A DNA stretch of 64,000 nucleotides, taken from assembly GCF_034702125.1 (NCBI RefSeq), contig NC_085871.1, positions 36,967,159 to 37,031,158 on the forward strand. Reading direction: 5' to 3'. Shown here one piece after another: positions 23,464-35,760 of the stretch. The translations under genes were made by a program, and so were the position numbers. The notes beneath the pieces are model-generated. The model was not told where the DNA came from and did no database searches. It worked only from the letters and a program-made list of their open reading frames with translations. Every line of letters begins with the position of its first letter. The stretch's first letter is position 1. This DNA comes from Engraulis encrasicolus. Its lineage: Eukaryota > Chordata > Actinopteri > Clupeiformes > Engraulidae.

Positions 23464-23685
23464 CTCCGCCGATGCTGGTCTTGACCTTGTCAAAGTGTTT
23501 TTTAGGCAAGATGGACCGTCTGCTGGTTTTGCTAGCTGCCGCGGCTTCTTAATGCCGGCCAGAACCTTCAGCTTGTCCAGCAGAGTGGCCTTCATGGTCT
23601 CCACCACTGGTCCGTCCCTCTCCCACCTCTCGGCCCACAGCCTCCTCCTCCACTCCACCTGCCTGCTCCTGATCACTTCCTGGTC
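23464..23685 (-). CDS. Exon 3 of unrecognised coiled-coil-type gene
   Basis: 222 bases, 74 codons, opening DQEVIRSRQVEWRRRLWAER. It has an acceptor after TTGTTCAAG and a donor GTGAGAC. A strongly helical Arg/Glu/Trp-rich first half is followed by KATLLDKLKVLAGIKKPRQL and a Ser/Pro-rich end. Whole-codon borders match exons 2 and 4. No known domain is recognised; the composition suggests a cytoskeletal, ciliary or scaffold-type protein, which is inference only. Confidence 0.62.
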
Positions 23686-24490
23686 CTTGAACAAGATAAG
23701 ACATCCTCAATGTCAGCCAGGAACCTTGTATCTCCTCTTTTCATTTTTTAAAAAAAAATGTTTTAACTTATTATTATACTTTTCTAAATAATGATTTCAG
23801 CATTAAAGTTGTTGTAACAAAGGCCTACAAATATAAGATTACTCATGGAGCCTGACCAGTACTATGAATAAAGAATGAATTCAAAATAATTGTCCCCACC
23901 GACAAAGTTTGAGAAGCACCATCAGGCCATGATGATCCTTACATATACCAAGATTACAATATTCAGATCACTCATTTTGAGTAACTGTATTCACATTTAG
24001 TAACCCAATGGATTACGTTACAAACTCCATTTTGAACCATTAAAAACAAAGGAAATACGCACTCCGAGCTTCTAAATTGACAATCCGGTGCAACCAGAGC
24101 AAGACTAGTAATAAGTGCAAGAATCTAATAAGGGAAAAGGATCTGGTGCCACACAGATGTCTATTTTCTGTTATTCATTTTTTCAGTGCAGTAAGACTAA
24201 CGTTTCTATGTACTAATGTCCTAACGTTACATTTTGAACCATATTCTCTGTAGTGTGTAGGGGAATAATACATTTAACAAGTGACCTTCCCAACACTGAT
24301 GATGATTGGCCAGGGGCGTTAGCAGCAGTGGGGCTCTGTGCACAATTTGCTCCAATACCCCTCCAGCGATATATCTAGGCAACATAAATCAGACGTTGTG
24401 TGGGGCCCTCTATACATATGGGGCCCTGGTGACTCAGTCACACTTTACCCCCCTGTGCGACAACCCTATGATTGGCCACAGGCCACTTAC

Positions 24491-24690
24491 CCACTGATGC
24501 GCCTCCGCCCTCTCCTGCAGGAGAATACGCTGCCTGGCCGTCTCCTGCTGTAAGGCCTCAATGTGGAGCAGGAGCTTCTGTACCTCTATCGTGCTGACAT
24601 ACAGCACCCTGTCCTGCTCCTGCTCCTGATCCTGCTCCTGCTCCTCCACTGTCGCGGAGCTGGCGGCTGCTGCAGCCGTCATGATAGGCC
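24491..24690 (-). CDS. Exon 2 of unrecognised coiled-coil-type gene
   Basis: 200 bases with acceptor TATGTAG and donor GTAAGTGG. It opens with two bases completing an Arg codon from exon 1, then PIMTAAAAASSATVEEQEQD, then a coiled coil VLYVSTIEVQKLLLHIEALQ running to the exon end. Alternating Glu-Gln/Asp-Gln repeats come from a CTG/CTC-like repeat in the DNA. Phase is consistent on both sides, which is the main evidence that exons 1-5 form a real gene. Confidence 0.65.
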
Positions 24691-25037
24691 CTACATAGAA
24701 ATAAGTCACTATCATTACACAAGAACGGGTGTATTGCTGTTAAGTGCTTACAAATAGCCATTTAGGCCTATATTCAAGAACGATGCATTATATTATTCTT
24801 GTTGTGAACTTTTGAGGGCTATCACTCCATACACTGGTGAAAGGAGATCTCATGATGTGGAAATTGGTCACTAGCCTACCATTATACAGTTCGTGTAGAC
24901 GCCTCAGGGCGGCGGTGTTGCGAGTTATTAATTCAGTAGGCCTAAGACTTATGCCCAAGGTTTGTTGTAATTCTAAAATATAACTCCCATTAATATAACA
25001 TGCTCCACCAACTTCAGGGGGGGCTGCTGAGACTTAC

Positions 25038-25101
25038 TCTTTGTAAGATCATTATTCTTGCGGATCTTATACAGCGTCCTTTTAATCGCTGCGTGTTCCA
25101 T
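25038..25101 (-). CDS. Exon 1 (start) of unrecognised coiled-coil-type gene
   Basis: ATG at 25101 on the minus strand opens MEHAAIKRTLYKIRKNNDLT and ends one base into a codon before a strong donor GTAAGTC. The splice to exon 2 restores the phase. The basic, amphipathic N-terminus has no signal peptide. A GA-rich tract and two TGACGTC motifs lie upstream. Exons 1-5 together give about 232 residues. The gene is transcribed away from the gypsy element at 25851. I do not recognise the protein family. Confidence 0.62.
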
Positions 25102-25385
25102 TGTGCTGAGAGAGAGAGAGAGGGAGGGTTAGTTTCCAACCGCACCATAACACTTTCACTCGATTTCCCCCCCTCAAAACATTTAGTAGACACATAAATT
25201 CACCAAACATCATTTAGGCCTACCTTCCGCAGTGCATTTGATTAGGCAGTAGCCTAGGCCTACGTTGTAATCACTCACCTTTAAATCAGAAGATGAACGT
25301 TCATCGAAGATAAATCCTTGCTCGCTTTCTCATACAATAAAATGAATGAGGTGTGTTGACCGATGATGAATGAACTTGTTGTTTA

Positions 25386-25472
25386 TGACGTCTACAATGG
25401 AACGAAGATTTTGTAGGACCATTAGCTACTGTCAATGATGATTATAGGACGTGCGTCAACTTTTATGACGTC
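25386..25472 (-). promoter_or_regulatory. Candidate CRE-like pair upstream of exon 1
   Basis: TGACGTC occurs at 25386-25392 and 25466-25472, each in a TTTATGACGTC context, 285-370 bases upstream of the ATG at 25101. The motif is close to the CREB/ATF site TGACGTCA but lacks its last base. GC-rich sequence follows at about 25490-25550. Promoter function is inferred from position only. Confidence 0.35.
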
Positions 25473-25850
25473 CCAGATAGCGCATTGGAACGGAGCGGGG
25501 CCGAAGCAGAGATACTGTTGCTGCGGCCGAAGCCGCTGTAGGCTAGCTACCAGTCCATTTAATTAAAATGATCTTTGTACGGTGTCATACAACTGTAATG
25601 ATCCTACGAGACTGCCTGATGAACAGGACATAGACTGGGCCTCCCTCGAAAACGTTAACTTTGGAAAAATAAAACATAGCCTACACACATTTCATAAGCA
25701 AAATATAGGCCTATAGCCCAAAGTGTGGACTCACCTGCTCATTTAGCCTAATTAATTATCTTTATTTTTGTGGCTATTTACAGAACTTAGTACATTTCAG
25801 GGAGGGCATCAACACTGTGAATGAACACATGTAGCCTATAGTTTTGTAGG

Positions 25851-26847
25851 TGTAGCAGGATGGAATTGGCATTGCGTAATAGGAGTGATTGACAGCTCGT
25901 GATTGACAGCAAGGGGCGGGCTTAAGTCTATTTAGACACTGGTAGACACTGGTTTCCGGTCTCGCTTCCGTTTCCATTGGGACCTGTTGTTTTGGTGTGA
26001 GGTTGGGCTGTGTTGGCCACCGAGAGGCCGCGGATGAACTGCGAAGAGCGGCGTTACTCACCTGCACTTGTGATCGTTTGAAGCGCACTGTAACCTACGT
26101 GGCGCTTAGGAGCCAGGAGCTGGCTGATAGGCCAGTTAGCCTGCTCGAGGTAATTGGTGTGGCGTGGCGATCCTTGGAAACGCTGTGCCGGTGACTCGCT
26201 TGTTTTAAGCTTTCATCGGCGGCCCCTCCGGCAAGAACCAGCCAGTGTGGTGCGCCTACATGTCCTTCGGCTGCTGTTTCGCTGGATAAGTTGGTTAGAA
26301 TCTCTGTGTCGCCCCTGCTTCACCCGCTGCTTGTCTGTGCTTTGCTCTGCTGGGGTTGGGGAAGTACCCCGCTTGCTGGCCACGCTTACCCCTCTGCCCT
26401 GCTTATGCTTGTCTGAGGGTGCGCAGTTTCGGGACCCTTGCCTGCTATTCGCCAAGCTATTATTTCTTTTCATTTGATTTACTTTTGCATGTTTTGTTAT
26501 TTTGCTTCTGCATGTTTATTTTGGTTTTCTTTATTTTGCTTGCTGCATGCTCCCATTTTGCTTGCCCTGCTCCCGCATGCCTGTGTGCTCTGCTGCTTGC
26601 TTTAACTATTTGTGTGCCGGTAGCTATAGCTATCCCTGTTGCTAAGGGTTATATGTGTGCAGTGCCTATTTTGTTTATTTATCCTTCTTTTCATTTCATT
26701 TACTGTGTGCATTATCTGTGTGTTTAATTTACTTTATTTTGCATTTACTTTATTTTGCATTTATTGTGTTTATTTTGGGTTTAAGGTGGGATCAGGGAAC
26801 TCTTGGTAACTGCTACCTCCCTCAGCAGTTTGGGTAGTGCCTAGGGT

Positions 26848-26886
<39 letters not shown>

Positions 26887-27086
26887 GGAGAGAGTCCTTA
26901 CTAGTATTCCTTTTTTTGGGGTCTAGTGGAACCCATTGAGTGTAGTACGTCGGCAGCCTGGTGGTGAGAGGAACCCCTTGTGTGCGCACACAGTGAAAGA
27001 TAAGTAGTACTACAGATCCTTATAGGTTTAGTGATCTCAGTGGTGCCCCAGGCTGCACGACCAGGTTCATTCCTTTCTCTCTTACT

Positions 27087-27173
<87 letters not shown>

Positions 27174-27410
27174 GGGCCCCTCCCCCGCTACTGTGTACTG
27201 TGCCCGATCGGGCTTTTTGCGACCTTGCACATTGTTTTAATATTTTTGTCTTGCACATTTGTACAACAATAAAAGAGAATTATATTTGGGATCCCGTCTC
27301 TGTCCTGTGTATTTCGAACTTGTGCTAATTTAAGGTTTAGATATTTCCTGGAGGTAAAATTGCCCTGCCTCTAGGTGGCGTAGTCGCTACAAACTCCTCC
27401 CCCTGCTACA
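25851..27410 (+). repeat. 5' LTR of gypsy element 2, with internal microsatellites
   Basis: Contains (GT)n at about 26849-26883, a long (CT)n at about 27089-27171, and ACAATAAAAG at 27268 as a likely poly(A) signal region. Open frames seen in it recur in the 3' LTR and are not genes. Confidence 0.93.
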
Positions 27411-27430
27411 TTTGGCGTAGTCGGCAGGAT
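27411..27430 (+). promoter_or_regulatory. Candidate primer binding site, primer not identified
   Basis: TTTGGCGTAGTCGGCAGGAT follows the LTR directly and has the TGG start expected of a tRNA 3'-end complement. Which tRNA would pair was not established. Confidence 0.5.
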
Positions 27431-27717
27431 TTACACATACTTATTACAGAGACGTGGGTCCCAATTTTGTTGTTGTACTGTGTGGCTGTGAAATTAAGGT
27501 GTAAAACTCTGCTTGTGTGTTTTTTTGGTTGGGGTACCAGTAATAGTGGGTTGTTGGGGGTTCCCCTGGTTTTTTTGTTTTGTTTTGTTTTCTTCCTTTT
27601 TTTTGGACAGGCGAAACAGCGAAACAGCAGCCGGTGGACGGTCGATAAGAAGGTAGGCGGTGACGTTTAGGACAGTTGTCCCTTTATTCCCTCAGCAGTG
27701 TGTGTGATACTGTGGTA

Positions 27718-28793
27718 ATGGAAGCGGAATTACAGGAATTGAGAAATCAATTGGAACAGTTGAGGGCGGATAATGAAAGACTCCGCCAAGAACGGATGCG
27801 AGTGCTGGTACAGTGACCCAAGAGGCAGTCACGCCATCGCCTTCTGCTACGGGCAGTGCATCGACATCAGAAAGGTTGGTTTTTGTTCCACGGGATAAAA
27901 AATGTCCAATGTTTAGGGGGAAAACTGGCATTGACTTGAACGAATGGATTGATGAGGCACAGGCCTGTATGAGCGTGAGACGTTTGGCTAGGGCCGACCA
28001 AGCCTTCTTTCTCTATGACCATCTAGAAGGGGAGGCCCGAGAGGAACTCAAATACCGTCCAACCGATCGTGCTGACCCAGACAGGATCATAGCAGTGTTG
28101 AAGGAAGTGTATGGTTGTTCAGACTCGTATGTGGCTTTGCAAGAGGCGTTCTTTTCTAGGAAGCAACAAGAAGGGGAGACTTTGCAGGAGTTTTCACTTG
28201 CCCTAATGAGCCTAATGTCGAAAGTGAAGGAACGGGCGCCTAGCAACATGACTAACACAGAAACACTATTGAGAGACCAGTTTGTAGAATATGTTCTCGA
28301 TGGCGCTCTCCGGCGCGAACTGAAGCAGAAGGTGCGTCGGGAGCCTGCGTCTACCCTGTTGGAAGTGCGGACCGAAGCGATTCGTTGGGAACGGGAGGGT
28401 CTACCCGGTGGGGCACGGGGTCGTAGCCTATCAGTCCCCTCTGCGTTTGGGATTCAGTATGGGGTCCATGGCAACCCTCCTCGCGGGCCGGATAGGTCTC
28501 AGTCCACCGAAGTGAGTGAACTGAAGGAACTGCTTAAGGTCCAGCAGGAGCAGCTGAAGTGTCAACAACAACAGCTACAGCAACTCAACGAAGGCCTCAC
28601 CCTCTTACAGAATTCAATGCCACGATCTCGATCCCCCCGCGATGGTCCGTTGATCTGTAGACGGTGCCAGCAACACGGACACTTTGCCAGAGACTGCACC
28701 GTGCCTCTCCCGTTTTCTCGCTTCCAGCCTGCTGGCCCTACACCTCCACCTGCAGCCCGGAACTCCAGCTCGACTCCGCATTCGGGAAACTAG
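27718..28793 (+). pseudogene. gag of gypsy element 2, frame-broken near its start
   Basis: An ATG at 27718 opens a coiled-coil leader (MEAELQELRNQLEQL) that stops at 27814-27816. The main Gag frame runs from the same place to 28793 in a different phase and has no ATG of its own upstream. One small indel near 27790-27815 would explain this. The main part has a retrotransposon capsid-like region and a CCHC knuckle CRRCQQHGHFARDC encoded at about 28656-28697. In function Gag packages element RNA in cytoplasmic particles. Confidence 0.8.
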
Positions 28794-31423
28794 CGCCCAC
28801 CGGACTTCAGGGCCACAGTTCGGTTGGGGCCGCTATTGGCTCACGGGATTTGGGGGGGGTTTCAACTTTAATGTCTTCATGTCCGCATCTTGACGTGCTT
28901 GTGGGTGGGGTCAAAGTGCCCTGCCTGGTAGATACCGGCTCCATGGTGTCGACCTTGAGGGAAAGCTTTTTCCTGCAGCATTTTGCATCTTGGGGCAATG
29001 AGCGCCTCAAGTCTTGTCATTGGTTACAGTTGAGGGCAGCCAATGGGTTGGCCATTCCCTATGTGGGTTACTTAGAGCTTGACATTGAGCTCTGCGGAAA
29101 GGTCATGCCACAATGTGGGGTGTTGGTGGTGCGAGATCCACCAGGCGGTCTTTCTCCAAAAGTCCCAGGTGTCCTTGGGATGAATGTGATCCGGAAATGC
29201 TACCAGGAGCTTTTTGGAAACCATGGCCTTGCCCTCTTTGACCTTCCTGAGGTGTCCACAGCCCCCTCCTCGGTCTTGCAGGCTCTACAGCACTGCAACA
29301 GTGCGCTGGACTTCCCAGCTGCCCCTGGGAAAGTGAAGGTACAGGGGAAGAAGCTTTGTCGCATTCCAGGTGGAATGATGCAGTTAGTGGCCGCGACGTG
29401 TTCGGCACAGTATTCTGGGACTACGGTACTGTTCGAGCCACCAGATTCGGGCTTACCTGCTGGATTGCTGGCCTCCCCTGCACTAGTTCGGGTCACCTAC
29501 GGTACTGCCTTTATACCCATCGTCAATGTGGGTTCGACGGATGTAACGCTTTACCCCCGCACCGTTTTGGGAGAACTGGATGTGGCTCACGTTGTTAGCC
29601 TTCCGGTGGGAGTTTCCGAGGTGCCCTCTCAGATTGCGACAGTCTCGTCCCAGACCGTAACTCCTTCGGTGTCTGAGCAGATTGAGGCTATGGATTTGTC
29701 GTCCTTGTCCACGGACGACCAAGGGGAGGTGCGGTCACTCCTCCATAGGTTCACTCATGTCTTCTCCGCTCATGACATGGACTTAGGTTGTACTAACCTC
29801 ATGACCCACGACATTCCTCTGTTGGACGCGGTTCCGATTCGTCAGCGTTACAGACGCATACCTCCGTCGGAGTACGAGGTGGTTAAGGATCACATCAATC
29901 ACTTGTTGGAGGCACAAGTGATCCGGGACAGCAGTAGCCCGTACGCCTCCCCCATCGTGCTGGTTAAAAAGAAAGATGGTAGTCTTCGCATGTGCGTGGA
30001 CTACCGACAGCTAAATGCGAAAACCAGGAAGGATGCCTTCCCTTTGCCAAGGATAGAGGAATCCCTTGATGCCTTGACTGGGGCCCGCTGGTTCTCGACC
30101 TTGGACTTGGCCAGCGGGTACAACCAGGTTCCTGTTCGGGAAGAGGATCGGCCCAAGACCGCCTTCTGTACGCCCTTTGGGTTGTTTGAATGGAACCGGA
30201 TGCCCTTTGGGCTCTGTAACGCCCCCAGCACGTTTCAGCGCCTCATGCAGCGCATATTCGGTGACCAGCAGTGTCAGTCACTCCTCTTGTACCTTGACGA
30301 CATTGTGGTGTTCTCCTCCACCGTAGCGCAGCATGTAGAACGGCTGGGCGCAGTCTTGGGCAGGCTGGAGCATGAGGGTTTGAAGGCGAAACTCTCAAAG
30401 TGTGCCTTTTTCCAACAAGAAGTGCGGTACTTGGGCCATGTAATTTCCGCTGAAGGGGTTGCCACTGATCCGGGTAAGATTGAGGCAGTGTCCAAGTGGC
30501 AGCAGCCTACGACTGTGTCGGAGCTGCGTTCCTTCTTAGGTTTCGCCAGCTATTACCGCCGCTTCGTGGAGGGCTTTGCCAAATTGGCCGCCCCTTTACA
30601 CCGGTTAGTCGCAGAACACGGGACACCTGGAGCAAGGAAACGGGGTGGTCAGGGGCATCTTGGGCCTTGGTCGGAGGAATGCAAGGGCAGCTTTGAGGCC
30701 TTGAAGACGAAGCTCACAACTGCGCCAGTCCTCGCGTATGCAGACTTTTCCCTCCCCTTCATTCTTGAGGTTGATGCGAGCTATGGGGGGCTGGGAGCCG
30801 TGCTATCGCAGGACCAAAATGGCAAGGTTAGGCCGATAGCCTATGCCAGCCGTGGGCTGCGACCTACCGAGCGTAATATGCAAAATTATAGCTCGATGAA
30901 ACTGGAGTTTTTGGCCCTTAAATGGGCCATGACGGAAAAGTTTCGCGAGTACCTTCTGGGCCAGCGGTGCACTGTCTTCACAGATAATAACCCGCTCAGT
31001 CACTTGGCATCCGCTAAGTTGGGTGCCCTTGAGCAACGTTGGGCATCCCAGCTGGCCTCTTTTGATTTTGACATCAAGTATCGGTCAGGCAAAAGCAATG
31101 GAAATGCTGACTCGTTGTCCCGCCGGCATCCTTCTGGTCCAGTGGAGACACTGGCCCCTGGTACTGCCCTTCCAAGGCCACTCCAGGAAGTGTTGCCACC
31201 TGCACCGGCTGCTGTAATTCAAGCTGCCATCACCGTTTTGCCCGGTCACTCTTCCACTGAGATTGCGGAGCTCCAACAGGCTGACCCCACGATTCGGGGG
31301 GCGATGGTGTTTTGGAGGAGGAAGCGGCGACCGAACTTTGATGAGCGTCAGGTTACCCCGGAACCGGTCTTACGCCTGCTCAAGCAGTGGGATCGCCTGA
31401 TTGAGGAAGGGGGCATTGTGTAG
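28664..31423 (+). pseudogene. pol of gypsy element 2, first part (PR-RT-RNase H)
   Basis: The frame overlaps the end of gag (28664-28793) in another phase, so expression would need a ribosomal frameshift there; this is inference. The protease has LVDTGS (encoded at 28928-28945). RT has SPYASPIVLVKKKDG and YLDD at 30290-30301. RNase H has ILEVDASYGGLGAV and the usual TDNNPL segment. An amber codon at 31421-31423 ends it. The same frame continues directly into integrase, so this is a premature stop within one pol gene. Confidence 0.9.
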
Positions 31424-33004
31424 CGCCAAAAGTTCCGCTCAGATGGCGGACAACCGATTCTCCAGGTGTTGTTGCCAGAGTCCCTGAAAAACAGTGTATT
31501 GACCCAAGTTCACCAAGTGCATGGTCATCAAGGGATAGAGCGAACACTTGAGCTCTTGAGTCCACGATGCTTTTGGCCGACTATGTCCTTCGACGTTGCG
31601 GAGTGGTGCCAGAAATGTGAGAGATGTGAGGTTGCTAAGGATTCTCGGCCAGCGGCACAAAGCTTCATGGGCCACTTGTTGGCTTCACGACCCAACGAGG
31701 TCCTTGCAATTGATTTTACGATATTGGAGCCCGCCCGTAATGGACAGGAGAACGTCCTGGTCATGACGGACGTGTTCAGCAAATACACCCTGGCGATTCC
31801 CACTCGGGATCAGCGTGCCTCCACTGTGGCTCAGGTGTTGGTAGCAGAATGGTTTTGTAAGTTTGGTGTTCCTTCCCGAATACATTCTGACCAGGGTAGG
31901 AGCTTTGAGGGCTCCCTTATTCAGCAGCTGTGTGGGTTCTACGGGATTCAGAAGACGCGCACCACACCATATCACCCGGCTGGAAATGGCCAGTGTGAGC
32001 GGTTCAACAGGACCCTGCACAACTTGCTCCGTACCTTGCCAGTGTCCCGGAAGAGGGATTGGAATACGTGTTTGCCGCAGGTACTCTACTGTTACAACAC
32101 CACTCCCCATCAGTCCACGGGTGAGTCCCCCTTCCTACTCATGTTCGGACAGGAGCCTAGACTGCCCTTCGATTTCCTCCTGGGCCGGGTCCAGGATCCT
32201 GTTGGGGGCAGTGTTCACGAATGGCTGCAGGAACATCAGGTCAGACTGCAGACTGCTTTTGATGGGGCCCGAGCCCGTCTGGAGACCGTCGCGGCCCGCC
32301 GGAAACGGAACCATGACTCACAGGTGCGTGATGCGCCACTGGGGGAGGGTCAGTTAGTATACTTACGTAATGTTGGCGTACGGGGGCGTCACAAAATCCA
32401 GGACCTGTGGAGCCCGGTGGTGTATCGGGTTGTCAAGGCGCCTGGTGCAGGCGGATCTGTATATACGATAGCTCCCGTGCACAGTCTTGACCAGACTCGA
32501 CACGTGCATCGGTCCTTGTTGAAGGCCGTCCTGGGGACCCACCCACCCACGTCAGTTGATCCACATGAGGCGCCCACCAGCAGTGCGCCACAAGAAACAT
32601 CCTCCGCTGAACTAGAGTCAGCTGAAGAAATGGATTTAATGGCCGTGTGCCAGGGGTTGCCCCCAGTCAACATCCACAACCCGTCCGTATCTTCAGGAGC
32701 ACCACCGCCCCGGGCAGTGGGCGAGCCTGGAGTGGAGGGATCTGCTGTGGCAGTACCGTCATCTTCCAGGGTGGTTGGACAGCCACCGGCTATTGTGGTG
32801 ACCGCGGTCCTCGAGCCTCCGGCCCGTGAGGAGACCCAGGGCAGCACTGTCCGAAGATCATCCCGTTCCACCGCAGGACAGCACTCAAATGTCCACCACT
32901 TACCAAGGCCTGTAAGTGGACCAGCAGATGGGGTGGTGACACACCCAGCCTCTGTTTCCATCCCGAACGCCATTGGAACAAGTCCGGCTTCTTCAGAGCC
33001 CTAA
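31424..33004 (+). pseudogene. pol of gypsy element 2, second part (integrase)
   Basis: This continues the pol frame after the amber codon; the first ATG is at 31466. The zinc finger (H-x-H ... CQKCERC) is followed by a DDE core with AIDF (D encoded at 31712), HSDQGR (D at 31889) and GQCERFNR (E at 31997), a D,D-35-E spacing. A C-terminal basic region with VRGRHKIQDLWSP follows, then a low-complexity tail to the stop at 33004. Catalytic residues are present, so only the stop and the gag break mark it as defective. Confidence 0.9.
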
Positions 33005-33023
33005 TCGCCGGGACGGCGATTCA

Positions 33024-33039
33024 CGAAGGGGGGGTGGAT
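33024..33039 (+). promoter_or_regulatory. Polypurine tract of gypsy element 2
   Basis: A CGAAGGGGGGGTGGAT run stands immediately before the 3' LTR. Confidence 0.75.
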
Positions 33040-34625
<1,586 letters not shown>

Positions 34626-34704
34626 TTGGCTACATAACAAAAAAATGAAAATATATATAAAAATAAAAACAATTATTTAAAAAAAAAATCTGAATATGCC
34701 AAAC
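34626..34704. other. A-rich spacer
   Basis: An A/T-rich run follows the 3' LTR directly; no feature is recognised. Confidence 0.5.
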
Positions 34705-35338
34705 AGTGACATCAACACAGCAAAACTGAGGGCCCCACATATTTCAACAAGTTTGGCCTATTTTTTTCTGTATTTTCAAGTAAAAATGCCCAGCTAGTCA
34801 AGGCAATTTTAATTGATACAAGCAATACAAGAGAGATTTTCTTGATCTGATAGGCCTCATGGGTCACTTGGTCAGCATAGCTGGTTATAGGTGAAACAGT
34901 GATACAAAAGGTAAAAGTAAAAGTGAAAAACCTTGCCACAGATTCCCCCCAACACAGGTTTGACCTCTCCAAGTAACTCAATATCAGACCAAGAAAATGT
35001 CTGATAAATGGCAAGTGTTTAAAACTAGGGTTTAGGTCTCATAATTAGTTCTACAATTCTAGTGAGTTATTGGAGGACTTTAATGTTCTATTATTGACAT
35101 GACTGACTGAGCCATTTTATTTGAAAATAGACAAAAATAAGCTTATTGAAATGTGTGGGACCATCAGTTGTGCTGTTGTGTTGACATCAGGTGGATGGAC
35201 AGCTGATATTGCTGTTGAAATGATATTTTTTGGTAAGCACGATATTCTCCATGTGTTCGAGCACAGTTTTGATGCCCTGCATGAAAATACACAATGAAAA
35301 TCCACAAAAATAAAGAGAATGCAGGAATGAGAAGGTGA
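34705..35338. repeat. Direct repeat, left copy (~634 bp)
   Basis: It starts AGTGACATCAACACAGCAAA and ends GAGAATG...GAGAAGGT. The same order of sequence is found at 38119-38748 in the same orientation with roughly 85-90% similarity by eye. It is non-coding. It could be a transposon family member or a segmental duplication. Confidence 0.75.
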
Positions 35339-35500
35339 GTCCACACTTTTGGCCTGTACTGTAAGTAGGCCTACATACGAAATATTTACAATGAATCATT
35401 AGTTTCTTCATTCCCCTCTGTATGCGTGTATATCCTACCGTTGTGCATTGGTTACATTATGGAAAATATTACATTACATTAGGATTAGGCTACACTTGAT

Positions 35501-35607
35501 GTGAAAAATGAGAAAAGGTTGCACCATGCATAGGTTTCTTTATTATTTCTTTATTATTGTGTAATAATAAGGAAACCTATGCATGGTGCGACCTTTTCTC
35601 ATTTTTC
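35501..35607. repeat. Near-perfect hairpin, arms of ~36 bp
   Basis: GAAAAATGAGAAAAGG and the following 20 bases on the left pair with the right arm ending CCTTTTCTCATTTTTC. The loop is an AT-rich TTATTATT-type tract. This is a probable tiny MITE or excision remnant. Confidence 0.7.
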
Positions 35608-35760
35608 AGTTTAGCTATATTTTGGTCAGCACGCTTAAAAGAAGAAAAACTCGTTGGGTGAAGCCTGCTCCAACCTTTATGAACTATTACACTTGAATGT
35701 GCCGTCATTGTATAGGCCTACACCATATTTGCGACATGGTGTGGTGGGTCACAACAGTTA

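Noticed and set aside
26154..26727. Plus-strand frames of 107-123 codons, repeated at 33343-33916
   Set aside because: Inside the LTRs of gypsy element 2, without known domains, and conserved only because the LTRs are near-identical.
31424..31465. Programmed stop-codon readthrough at the amber codon of gypsy element 2
   Set aside because: The codon lies between RNase H and integrase, not at gag-pol, and no known readthrough context follows; a mutation is simpler.
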